Assembly (NCBI GenBank): GCA_022865685.1
Contig: JALHUB010000189.1
Location: 1-7,958 of the forward strand
Direction of reading: 5' to 3'
Source: Dehalococcoidia bacterium
Lineage (GTDB): Bacteria; Chloroflexota; Dehalococcoidia; DSTF01; JALHUB01
Length of the DNA: 7,958 nt
Shown piece by piece: positions 1 to 5,705 of the stretch. Under the pieces are notes generated by a model that saw nothing but the letters and a program-made list of their open reading frames with translations, was not told where the DNA came from and searched no databases. The first letter of the stretch is position 1. Each line of letters begins with the position of its first letter. The position numbers and the translations under genes are program-made.

Positions 1-2
1 AA

Positions 3-509
3 GTCACCGTTCAGGCAATCCCGTCGGCGACCGCCACATTCACTCTCACCCCGACGGCAACGAATACGCTGCCGCCGACTGTCACAGCCACGAATACGCC
101 GGTACCGCCAACGCCGACATCCACGAACTCCCCGTTGCCGCCGACATCTACGAGCACGTCAGCTCCGCCCACGGCAACACTGACAAACACGGCGGCTCCG
201 CCGACCGCGACTCAGACGCCCGTGCCATCCCCGACCGAGACGCCTAGGCCCACCGCCACTGCGACCCGCACGCCAGGGCCGCCGACGGCGACATTCACGT
301 CCGTGCCACCCACGCCAACGCGAACCATCACACCCGCCGTCGCCACGAGGACGCCGACCGCCAAACACACGGAACGGCCCAAGCACTCCGCCACGCCTTT
401 GCTATCGACCGCAACGTCTGTGGCGGGCCGATTGACCGCCACGAGAACGCCTTTCAGCCAGGTGGCCACGGCAGCCGTAACGCCTGTTCGCACACCGACG
501 CCTCGGCCA
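3..509 (+). repeat. Degenerate Thr/Pro-coding low-complexity tract
   Basis: The DNA is built from short imperfect units such as CCGCCGAC, ACGCCGAC and ACGAATACGC (the last at about 58-67 and again at about 92-101), always in frame with Thr-Pro, Pro-Pro-Thr and Ala-Thr codons. The units vary at third positions, so the tract is diverged rather than freshly expanded. It encodes the stalk of the surface protein. Confidence 0.6.
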
Positions 510-644
510 AGAGGGCTTCCAATTGCTGGCAATGGGCGCGCAGACGGGATCCTTTGGGCGGCAATTGGCTCTGTATTTGTACTACTACTGGTCGGGGGAG
601 GTCTTGTCGCTGGAGCAAGATATTCGTATCAAAAGCGTAAGTAG
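3..644 (+). CDS. Thr/Pro-rich surface protein with sortase-like C-terminus (3' part only)
   Basis: The frame is open from the left edge to the TAG at 642-644, so the gene starts upstream of the window; a TTG at 135 in the same frame is an internal codon rather than a convincing start. About 213 residues are visible. Roughly the first 170 are almost entirely Thr, Pro, Ala, Ser and Val in degenerate repeats such as PPTATxTxT and TPTxTxTP, the composition of an extended, probably glycosylated stalk. The end reads LPIAG, then NGRADG, about 22 hydrophobic residues (ILWAAIGSVFVLLLVGGG and onward) and a tail ending KRK. This is the layout of an LPxTG-type sorting signal: motif, membrane segment, positive tail. 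Such Thr/Pro stalks are common in Chloroflexota surface proteins (general knowledge). The functional domain is outside the window, so the specific role is unknown. It converges on the Tad operon and is not part of it. Confidence 0.75.
   Translation, partial: VTVQAIPSATATFTLTPTATNTLPPTVTATNTPVPPTPTSTNSPLPPTSTSTSAPPTATLTNTAAPPTATQTPVPSPTETPRPTATATRTPGPPTATFTSVPPTPTRTITPAVATRTPTAKHTERPKHSATPLLSTATSVAGRLTATRTPFSQVATAAVTPVRTPTPRPRGLPIAGNGRADGILWAAIGSVFVLLLVGGGLVAGARYSYQKRK
516..641 (+). other. Putative cell-wall sorting signal (LPIAG, hydrophobic segment, KRK tail)
   Basis: Codons 516-530 encode LPIAG, codons from about 549 to 614 encode an uninterrupted hydrophobic stretch, and the last three codons encode Lys-Arg-Lys before the stop. 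The motif differs from canonical LPxTG by Ala in place of Thr. By analogy a sortase would cleave near Ala-Gly, or, if no sortase recognises it, the segment simply acts as a C-terminal membrane anchor. No sortase gene is in the window. Confidence 0.5.
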
Positions 645-788
645 GCGCAAGCACGGGCTATCTTTCTCGTCTGGAGCGAGCCGTCTCGCCACCGTCGCTG
701 TCATGATGTTGGGCTAGGTGATACAGCTGGCACGAACCGTGAGAATCGGGCGTTCGGTCTTCTCTTAGCGCGGCCGCCACCTGCCCGT

Positions 789-817
789 CGATCCGGGCCC
801 CGTCAGCGCCCGGATCG
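789..817. terminator. 10-bp perfect hairpin between convergent genes (possible terminator)
   Basis: CGATCCGGGC at 789-798 is exactly complementary to GCCCGGATCG at 808-817, leaving a 9-nt loop. G-U pairing can extend the stem by about two bases. No T-run follows on either strand, so it is not a classic intrinsic terminator. Its position between two convergent transcription units suggests a bidirectional, U-tract-poor terminator or an RNA-stabilising 3' hairpin. Confidence 0.35.
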
Positions 818-836
818 GTCCGACGCTTGGCGATGC

Positions 837-962
837 ATGACGAACGCCATCATTCCCGCTGGCGAGGATATCGCCGGTTGGGGGCCCGCCATCTACGCCT
901 TCCTGTCGGAGAAGGAGAGGCGAATCGGCTCCTCGATGGGCATGCAATGGCGACTTCGCTAA
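837..962 (+). pseudogene. Possible remnant of a XerC/D-like tyrosine recombinase N-terminus
   Basis: An ATG-initiated 41-codon ORF begins MTNAIIPAGEDIAGWGPAIY and continues with AFLSEKERRIGSS before losing resemblance and stopping at TAA (960-962). The pattern of an aromatic residue, FL, then EKERR, G and S is reminiscent of the start of the SAM-like core-binding domain of phage-integrase-family recombinases, where a helix of the type FLxEKxxxxGS precedes the TVxxYxxxL stretch. That following stretch is absent in all three plus frames, and no catalytic R-HxxR-Y domain follows. There is no clear Shine-Dalgarno sequence. The resemblance is from memory and short, so it could be chance; if real, it is a decayed fragment. 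Confidence 0.22.
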
Positions 963-1018
963 ACGTAACCTTTGAAGGACAATTGGGCTAACAGTGCTCG
1001 CCGACGCGTTCCCGCCGT

Positions 1019-1031
1019 CCACGTCACGTGG
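1019..1031. other. Interrupted palindrome CCACGT-C-ACGTGG
   Basis: CCACGT at 1019-1024 and ACGTGG at 1026-1031 form a perfect 6-bp inverted repeat around a single C. The size is that of a protein-binding dyad, but no promoter or divergent start lies nearby, so a regulatory role is unsupported. Confidence 0.2.
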
Positions 1032-1106
1032 CTGGCCGACGTAAGGTACCATGGCGGCATAGGGTGAGCCAGCACCAGTCCACCCCAGCGCGGAACGGTT
1101 GACGAT

Positions 1107-1160
1107 GTCCGAGCCCGATCCCCGTCCGAGAACGAGCGGACTTGTCGACGCGTTTCGGAC
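1107..1160 (-). terminator. Nested inverted repeats just past the operon's last stop codon
   Basis: GTCCGA (1107-1112) pairs with TCGGAC (1155-1160), and inside it GTCCG (1124-1128) pairs with CGGAC (1137-1141). In RNA from the minus strand this would fold immediately after the ATPase stop (1162-1164). The stems are only 5-6 bp and no U-tract follows, so this is a weak candidate for the operon's 3' structure. Confidence 0.2.
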
Positions 1161-1161
1161 T

Positions 1162-2469
1162 TTAGTCGGTGAGGAAGTAGGTGTGGCATACCTCGTCCAG
1201 CGACCTCGGCGTCACCACGGGCTGGCCGCTCTCGCTGTAGCGCGCCGAGTCGACGATCGCCTCTACGAGGTCGCGCGGATGGCAGCCGCGCAGTTGGCGC
1301 TCGTAGGGTTTGTACCATTGCGCGAACAGGTAGTCGACCGCCTCGTCCTGGAACGCGATGCCTTTTTCCTCGCAGACCCGCGCGAAGATGGCGCGGAACT
1401 CCTCTGGAGTGGGGTCCGGGATCTCCACCTTGTAGCGTATGCGCCGCAGGAATGCCTCGTCCGCCAGGGCTTCCGGCGGCAGGTTCGTGGAGAAGAATGG
1501 AATGACGTCGAATGGGACTTCGATTGTCTGACCCGTGTGCAGCGAGAGGTGGTCGACGCCGCCCTCGAGCGCGACGATCCAGCGGTTCAGTAGCTCCACC
1601 GCCGGTATCTGCTGCCTGCCGAAGTCGTCGATGATCAGGATGCCGCCGTTAGCCTTCATCTGCAGCGGCGCCTCGTAGACCTTCGACCGCTCGTCGAGGA
1701 CGAGCTCCAGCCCCTGGCGGGTTAACTCGCCGCCCGCCAGCGCAGCGGGGCGTCGTGCGATCGCCCAGCGACGGTCGTGCCTGCGCGTGCGTACGTCCCT
1801 TCCCTTCTCGGCGTAGTCCGCCAGTTCGTGCTTTGACGGATCGAACAGCCGCACGATGTGGCCGTACACTTCCAGAGCATACGGGACGGCGATATAGCCT
1901 ACGAGCGCCTGTCCCAGCAGGTGTGCAATTGTCGTCTTGCCGTTGCCGGAGGGCCCATAGATCAGCGTCGGCCGGCCGGAGAATATCGCCCGCCCAACGC
2001 GATCGCGCGTCGAATCGCTGAGGACGAGCTGCGATAGCGCCTCCCGCACGACGGCCGCGGTAAAGCCGCTGCCGCCCATCGACTGGACTTTCACCTGGGC
2101 AACGTAGTCCTTCAGGGGCACCGGCGCCTGCCCGACGTACGCGTTGCGCTCGAAGGCGGTGCCCGAGCGCTCCAACCCTCGGCTGCTGAGCCGGTAGCGA
2201 TAGCTGGCGGACCCCTGGCCCTCGCCGGCGACGATCTCGCAGAGGCCGTCGCGTGTGAGCAGCGCCAGCGCTTCTTGCATCACCGGCAGCGACAGCGCCA
2301 GCGTATCGGCCAGATCGCCCGCGGTCGGCCGGGCGCTGTAGTAGAGCGCCTTCAGCGTCAGCTCGATGACGAAAGCGGCATCCAGTCCCGTGTCGCGCAG
2401 GTAGGCGGGCTCACGAGGGAGTTGCTGGTCCAGTTCTTCCGGCTCCAGTGTCTGAGAAGGGTAGCGCAT
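1162..2469 (-). CDS. Winged-helix AAA+ ATPase, Tad-operon accessory (chaperone-like)
   Basis: This 435-residue cytoplasmic ATPase ends the operon. Residues ~20-105 look like a winged-helix domain (helical TAGDLADTLALSLPVMQEAL followed by a short wing and SYRYRLSSRG). A linker with YVGQAPVPLKDYV precedes the AAA+ core: Walker A GPSGNGKTT at 172-180, Walker B ILIIDDF at 277-283, sensor 1 in FFSTN (Asn329), and an arginine-finger region LRRIRYK at 341-347. The block YEAPLQMKANGG just before Walker B is typical of a bacterial family often labelled 'ATPase with chaperone activity'. I chose ATG 2469 because the protein becomes coherent there; the open frame runs on to 2760, but that part is Arg-rich shadow of the upstream gene. 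The ATG lies 2 nt after the upstream TAG, implying translational coupling. Substrate is unknown; remodelling of pilus components or of its FHA-domain partner is inferred. Confidence 0.88.
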   Translation of the reverse strand: MRYPSQTLEPEELDQQLPREPAYLRDTGLDAAFVIELTLKALYYSARPTAGDLADTLALSLPVMQEALALLTRDGLCEIVAGEGQGSASYRYRLSSRGLERSGTAFERNAYVGQAPVPLKDYVAQVKVQSMGGSGFTAAVVREALSQLVLSDSTRDRVGRAIFSGRPTLIYGPSGNGKTTIAHLLGQALVGYIAVPYALEVYGHIVRLFDPSKHELADYAEKGRDVRTRRHDRRWAIARRPAALAGGELTRQGLELVLDERSKVYEAPLQMKANGGILIIDDFGRQQIPAVELLNRWIVALEGGVDHLSLHTGQTIEVPFDVIPFFSTNLPPEALADEAFLRRIRYKVEIPDPTPEEFRAIFARVCEEKGIAFQDEAVDYLFAQWYKPYERQLRGCHPRDLVEAIVDSARYSESGQPVVTPRSLDEVCHTYFLTD

Positions 2470-2471
2470 CT

Positions 2472-3803
2472 CTATTCGTGCCTTTCCGGAATTTCTTCCC
2501 CGCGGGTTGCGGCGTTGCGTTCCGTTGTTAGGAATTCGGGCGGGGCGTCCAAGGCATGGGCTGCCTCGAATCTCAAGCGGTGCGGCCCGATCTCGATTTC
2601 GTCGCCGTCGTCGAGGTCGGCCCAGTTCACTCTCTGCCCGCATAGAACTGTCGGGTGCATCGGGTCCAGCGAGCGTATGACGAAGCGCTCTCCCGTAAAC
2701 CATAGCTGGGCATGTGCGGGAGCGACCGCTCCCGATTCCGCTGTCAAGCGAAGGTCGCATTCCCGGTCGCTGCCGAGAGTGACGGGCTCCTCTCCCAGGT
2801 CAACCGTCTCCTCCCGACCTCCCGGGCTCCGCACCAATAGATGACCCCGGCGAGGGCCATCGAGCGATGCTCTCCGCGCCTTCGCCGCCGGAGAAACGTC
2901 TCGAAGGAGGCGGTCGTCGGGTAGCGGAGCCGCCGGCTCCTTGACCCGTTCCGGCCGTCGCAATCGCTCGGCGGCACGCCTGGCGGCCCTTAGCGTCGCG
3001 CCGACACCTTTGCCGCCGCCTTTTGCCGTCTCGAAGAGGCCGCGATAGCCTAGCCGTCCGCTGGCGACAGCGAGGCGACCGCCTCCCTTCGCGGCGGCGA
3101 CGAGCGCCTTCGATATTGCCGGCGCCACGCGCGCCTGCCACCCGGGGCCTGCAGGCCTTTCTGCCCGTTCTACCGCCTTCGGTTTGACGGCGACGGTCTC
3201 GGCAGCTACTTCCGGCGCCTCGACGGGCTTCGCTTCGGGCGCGGGTGCCGGCTGTATCCGCGACTCGTCGTAAGCGGCGCGACGCTCTCGGTCGAGGAGG
3301 ACGGTCCGCGCCTGCGCCAGCTCGCTGAGGTATTCCTTCGGCGCCTCGCCGGCCGCTTTCCTCGAATGGAGCATCCGCAGTATCGAGTAAGCGCGCGCGA
3401 TCAGCGGCGGCTCGGCTTCGGGATCGACCCCCAACAGCTCATAGTAGTCGACCTGAGGCCGGATCTGCGGTTTCCTGAGCAGGCGCGCGGAGAGAGGACG
3501 TCTCTGTTGTTGTTCGGCCCTCTCGGCGCGCTCCCGTCGCAGCTCCTGCGCGCGGGGCACCGCCGCATCGTAGGCCCGTCGCTGCTCCACGACGGCAAGA
3601 ATCTGGTAGGCGGCGTTCAGGGTGACGAGCTCTCGCTCGGCGCTCCGCCTCACCGTCTTCTCGGCCTTCAGGCGGCTCGCCAGATACCAGTACGCCTCGG
3701 CGATCAACTCGTGAGGCGCATCGGGGTCCACTCGTAGAAGGCGGTAGTGGTCGGTTGGCCCTGCGGGAGAGTCGTGTCCGTCGACGTGTTCCTGAGCCTT
3801 CAC
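2472..3803 (-). CDS. Protein with two degenerate J-like domains and a degenerate FHA domain
   Basis: The product has 443 residues. Residues ~18-80 (DHYRLLRVDPDAP to RRAYD) and ~118-180 (DYYELLGVDPEAE to RRAAYDE) match the ends of J domains, but neither has the HPD tripeptide needed to stimulate Hsp70; the loop reads RLKAEK in the first and LHSRK in the second. A Pro/Ala/Glu linker (~182-220) and a basic Gly-rich segment (~229-285, AKGGG twice, 22 residues apart) lead to an FHA fold at ~319-413. There the phosphopeptide-binding positions are changed: GR is GS (344-345), SxxH is APAH (361-364) and the NG pair is HP (383-384), while the structural DGDEIEIG is kept. The start is GTG at 3801-3803, with GAGGG 7 nt upstream. 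No signal peptide or clear membrane span. It lies 13 nt after tadC and 2 nt before the AAA+ gene, suggesting a scaffold or adaptor for the Tad machine. Function is inferred only. Confidence 0.87.
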   Translation of the reverse strand: MKAQEHVDGHDSPAGPTDHYRLLRVDPDAPHELIAEAYWYLASRLKAEKTVRRSAERELVTLNAAYQILAVVEQRRAYDAAVPRAQELRRERAERAEQQQRRPLSARLLRKPQIRPQVDYYELLGVDPEAEPPLIARAYSILRMLHSRKAAGEAPKEYLSELAQARTVLLDRERRAAYDESRIQPAPAPEAKPVEAPEVAAETVAVKPKAVERAERPAGPGWQARVAPAISKALVAAAKGGGRLAVASGRLGYRGLFETAKGGGKGVGATLRAARRAAERLRRPERVKEPAAPLPDDRLLRDVSPAAKARRASLDGPRRGHLLVRSPGGREETVDLGEEPVTLGSDRECDLRLTAESGAVAPAHAQLWFTGERFVIRSLDPMHPTVLCGQRVNWADLDDGDEIEIGPHRLRFEAAHALDAPPEFLTTERNAATRGEEIPERHE

Positions 3804-3810
3804 GGCACGA

Positions 3811-3815
3811 CCCTC
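3811..3815 (-). promoter_or_regulatory. Ribosome-binding site for the J/FHA gene (GAGGG)
   Basis: On the minus strand GAGGG is followed by a 7-nt spacer and the GTG at 3803. It lies in the short gap after the tadC stop codon and supports the GTG as the true start; no in-frame ATG competes nearby. Confidence 0.55.
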
Positions 3816-3816
3816 G

Positions 3817-4728
3817 CTAATCGCTGAAAATCTTTACCATCTCAATGGCGACCGGGCCGAGGATGACCACGAACAGTGAGGGAAGGATGAAGAAAACGAG
3901 AGGGAACACCATCTTCGACGGCGCGCGTCGTGCTTCTTCTTCCGCGTGCTGTCTGCGCCGGCGGCGCATATCACTCGCCTGCGCCCGTAAGGCCGCGCCG
4001 AGGCTCGTTCCCAGCTCCTCCGCCTGAACGATGGTGTTGGCGAAGGACTGAAGGTCGGGAACACCCGTCCGCTCCCCCATGTCACGTAGAGCGTCGCGGC
4101 GTGTCTTGCCCATTGCCACCTCGCGCAGCATCTCAGCGAACTCATCGGAAACGGGGCCGCCAAGCTTATCCGACACCTTCTGGAAGGCGGAGTCGAGCCC
4201 CAGGCCGGCCTCGACGCAAGTCGTCATCAGGTCGAAAGCGTCAGGCAGGCCGCGCCAGATGATGAGCCGGCGCCGACGGGCGCGGCGTCGCAGCCAGAGG
4301 AAGGGTACGATCACGCCGAGGAGCGCGAACAGCGGCACGCCGAGCACGATCTTGGCCGAGATCGAGCCGCCGTTGGCCGCCCAGGCTACAAGCAGGTAGG
4401 TGCCCGGCAGCAGCACCAGCATGAACATGACGAACACGAAGAAAGTGACGAGAGCCATCGGTTCCCCGGCGGCGACGAGGGTGCGGCGCGTCCGCGCGAT
4501 GAACGCCGGCGGCAGGGTGCTGATTATGGCGCTCGCGATCCCGTCGACGACAGGGAGCACGACGCGGTGCTCGAAGGGTATCTCTCGCAGGGCGAGCGAT
4601 TGCGCCTGCTGATCGGCCAGCGTGCGCAGTCGAGCGTCGAGCTGGGCGTTCGCCTGCTGAAACCGCCAGACGGCCACCGACCCCACGGCCAGAAAAACGA
4701 AGACTGAACTGATGATTGGCAGGACCAT
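3817..4728 (-). CDS. tadC: TadC-type inner-membrane platform protein (T2SF family)
   Basis: This 303-residue polytopic membrane protein has an N-terminal span at ~3-22, a cytoplasmic stretch, spans at ~92-117 and ~125-146, an Arg-rich turn (RRRARRRR, ~147-154), and a type II secretion F domain at ~164-290. The F domain shows the expected LPDAFDLM, CVEAGLGLDSAF, LREVAMGKTRRDALRDM and SFANTIVQAEELGTSLGAAL blocks, followed by a cluster of Arg residues and a final span at ~272-296. Those blocks mark it as TadC rather than a general T2SF protein. It would pair with TadB to form the platform on which CpaF acts. I start at ATG 4728, 8 nt after the tadB stop, with a weak TAGGT upstream. The open frame extends to 4836, but the extra 36 residues lie inside tadB and lack membrane character. 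Confidence 0.93.
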   Translation of the reverse strand: MVLPIISSVFVFLAVGSVAVWRFQQANAQLDARLRTLADQQAQSLALREIPFEHRVVLPVVDGIASAIISTLPPAFIARTRRTLVAAGEPMALVTFFVFVMFMLVLLPGTYLLVAWAANGGSISAKIVLGVPLFALLGVIVPFLWLRRRARRRRLIIWRGLPDAFDLMTTCVEAGLGLDSAFQKVSDKLGGPVSDEFAEMLREVAMGKTRRDALRDMGERTGVPDLQSFANTIVQAEELGTSLGAALRAQASDMRRRRRQHAEEEARRAPSKMVFPLVFFILPSLFVVILGPVAIEMVKIFSD

Positions 4729-4736
4729 ACCAGTAC

Positions 4737-5702
4737 CTATATCTCGATCGCTGCAATGCGCCGTATGGTGAAGAAGCCCAGCAATTGCAGTATGCCGGCG
4801 ATGACCAGCAGCACGATTCCCGCCGCCTCTGTCCACAGGTTCGACATAAGGTCTGGATTCAGCAGGAAGAAGATTCCCGCCAGCACCGCCGGCCAGAGCG
4901 AGAGCACCCAGGCGGCGAAACGCATCTGGGCCGTCAACACGCGTATCTCGCCGCGAATGCGGTCGCGCTCCCGGATCGTCTCCGCGACGTTGTCAAGCAC
5001 CTCGGACAGGTTGCCGCCGGTGCTGCGCTGGATCATGATCGCGGTAATGACCATATCCAGGTCGTAGCTGCCCACGCGGTTGCCCAGCGCCGTCAGGGCG
5101 TCCTCCAGGCTAGCCCCCAGACGGACGTCGGCGACGAGTCGAGAGAACTCCTCGGACAGCGGCGGCTGCAGTCGCTGGGCGGCTGCATCGATTGCCTGGA
5201 GCATGGCGAAGCCGGCGCGTATCGAGTTAGCGATGTGACTCAGCCCTTCAACAAGCTGCCTGTCGATTGCGTGCAGTCGGCGTCGCTTCTTCAGGGTGAC
5301 GTAAAGCGCCGGCAGCATGAACCCGACGAGCGCCAGCGGTATCGCCACGGCGAGCCCCACAATCTGCCCCCGCGCAGCGAGAAGAGGAATCGCGAAGAGC
5401 AAAGCCGCCGTGAAGATGCGCAGCATGAGGTACTCTCCGACGCGCAGGCTGATATGCGCGCGGTCCAGATCGAGGGCCGCGCGGTCGGCCCAGCTGCTCG
5501 TGTCGAGGGCGCGCCGCAACGTCGGTATTGCGGAGGTGCTGCGTCGCAGCAATGAACGCGCCTCCGCCCCCTGCGCGGGGCCCTGCGCCTTGAGGGCGCG
5601 CAGGCGTCTGTCTTCCTCGCCGCCGGTGTTCATCACGTAGAAGCCGACAGCAGCGCAAAGGAGGGCGACGAAGACGAAGGCTGCGGCAAGTCCGGCTACC
5701 AT
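4737..5702 (-). CDS. tadB: TadB-type inner-membrane platform protein (T2SF family)
   Basis: The product has 321 residues, about the usual size for TadB. It has an N-terminal span (~4-23), a cytoplasmic region of ~65 residues, two spans (~93-110 and ~113-137), a type II secretion F domain at ~150-275, and C-terminal spans at ~262-282 and ~292-312. The F domain carries IDRQLVEGLSHIANSIRAGF, DVRLGASLEDALTALGNRV, DLDMVITAIMIQRSTGGNLS and VLDNVAETIRERDRIRGEI; the last two are the most characteristic TadB blocks. It forms the inner-membrane platform with TadC. The ATG at 5702 is 3 nt after the cpaF stop, so its ribosome-binding site must lie within the end of cpaF; only a weak AGG is visible there. 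Translational coupling to cpaF is therefore likely. Confidence 0.95.
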   Translation of the reverse strand: MVAGLAAAFVFVALLCAAVGFYVMNTGGEEDRRLRALKAQGPAQGAEARSLLRRSTSAIPTLRRALDTSSWADRAALDLDRAHISLRVGEYLMLRIFTAALLFAIPLLAARGQIVGLAVAIPLALVGFMLPALYVTLKKRRRLHAIDRQLVEGLSHIANSIRAGFAMLQAIDAAAQRLQPPLSEEFSRLVADVRLGASLEDALTALGNRVGSYDLDMVITAIMIQRSTGGNLSEVLDNVAETIRERDRIRGEIRVLTAQMRFAAWVLSLWPAVLAGIFFLLNPDLMSNLWTEAAGIVLLVIAGILQLLGFFTIRRIAAIEI

Positions 5703-5705
5703 GAG

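Larger units (their letters stand above)
645..1161. other. Convergent intergenic region, mostly non-coding
   Basis: These 517 bp lie between the 3' ends of the plus-strand surface protein gene and the minus-strand Tad operon. No ORF with a good ribosome-binding site or coherent protein was found. Contents supported by reading: a weak GAGAA/TTCTC inverted repeat (741-764) followed by pyrimidines, a NotI-type palindrome GCGGCCGC (about 769-776), the 10-bp hairpin at 789-817, a possible recombinase remnant at 837-962, a 13-bp interrupted palindrome at 1019-1031, and nested GTCCG/CGGAC repeats at 1107-1160. No tRNA, rRNA or CRISPR-like structure was seen. Confidence 0.6.

Noticed and set aside
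3..480. Repetitive CCG/ACG units as a CRISPR or tandem-repeat array
   Set aside because: The units are short, degenerate and in frame with a Thr/Pro-rich protein; there are no constant repeats with unique spacers.
676..689. GCGAG-CCGT-CTCGC hairpin just after the surface-protein gene as a terminator
   Set aside because: The stem is only 5 bp with no T-run and competes with an overlapping CTCG/CGAG pairing, so it is too weak to call.
765..1052. Minus-strand 95-codon open frame in the intergenic region
   Set aside because: It has no recognisable domain and no clear ribosome-binding site, and it covers the hairpin and the possible recombinase remnant on the other strand.
1099..1593. Plus-strand open frame of 164 codons opposite the AAA+ ATPase gene
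   Set aside because: It overlaps the ATPase C-terminal half, whose motifs are unmistakable. Its own product is charge-rich with no domain, and it arises from high-GC codon use on the other strand.
2470..2760. N-terminal extension of the AAA+ ATPase by 97 residues
   Set aside because: The extension is Arg/Pro-rich, lies wholly within the upstream J/FHA gene and has no domain character. The ATG at 2469, 2 nt after the upstream stop, is the natural start.
4729..4836. 36-residue N-terminal extension of TadC
   Set aside because: It lies within the 3' end of tadB and precedes a good hydrophobic N-terminus that begins at ATG 4728.
4716..5555. Plus-strand open frame of 279 codons opposite tadB
   Set aside because: The product is rich in Gln, His and Arg with no hydrophobic core, a typical shadow of a membrane-protein gene on the opposite strand.
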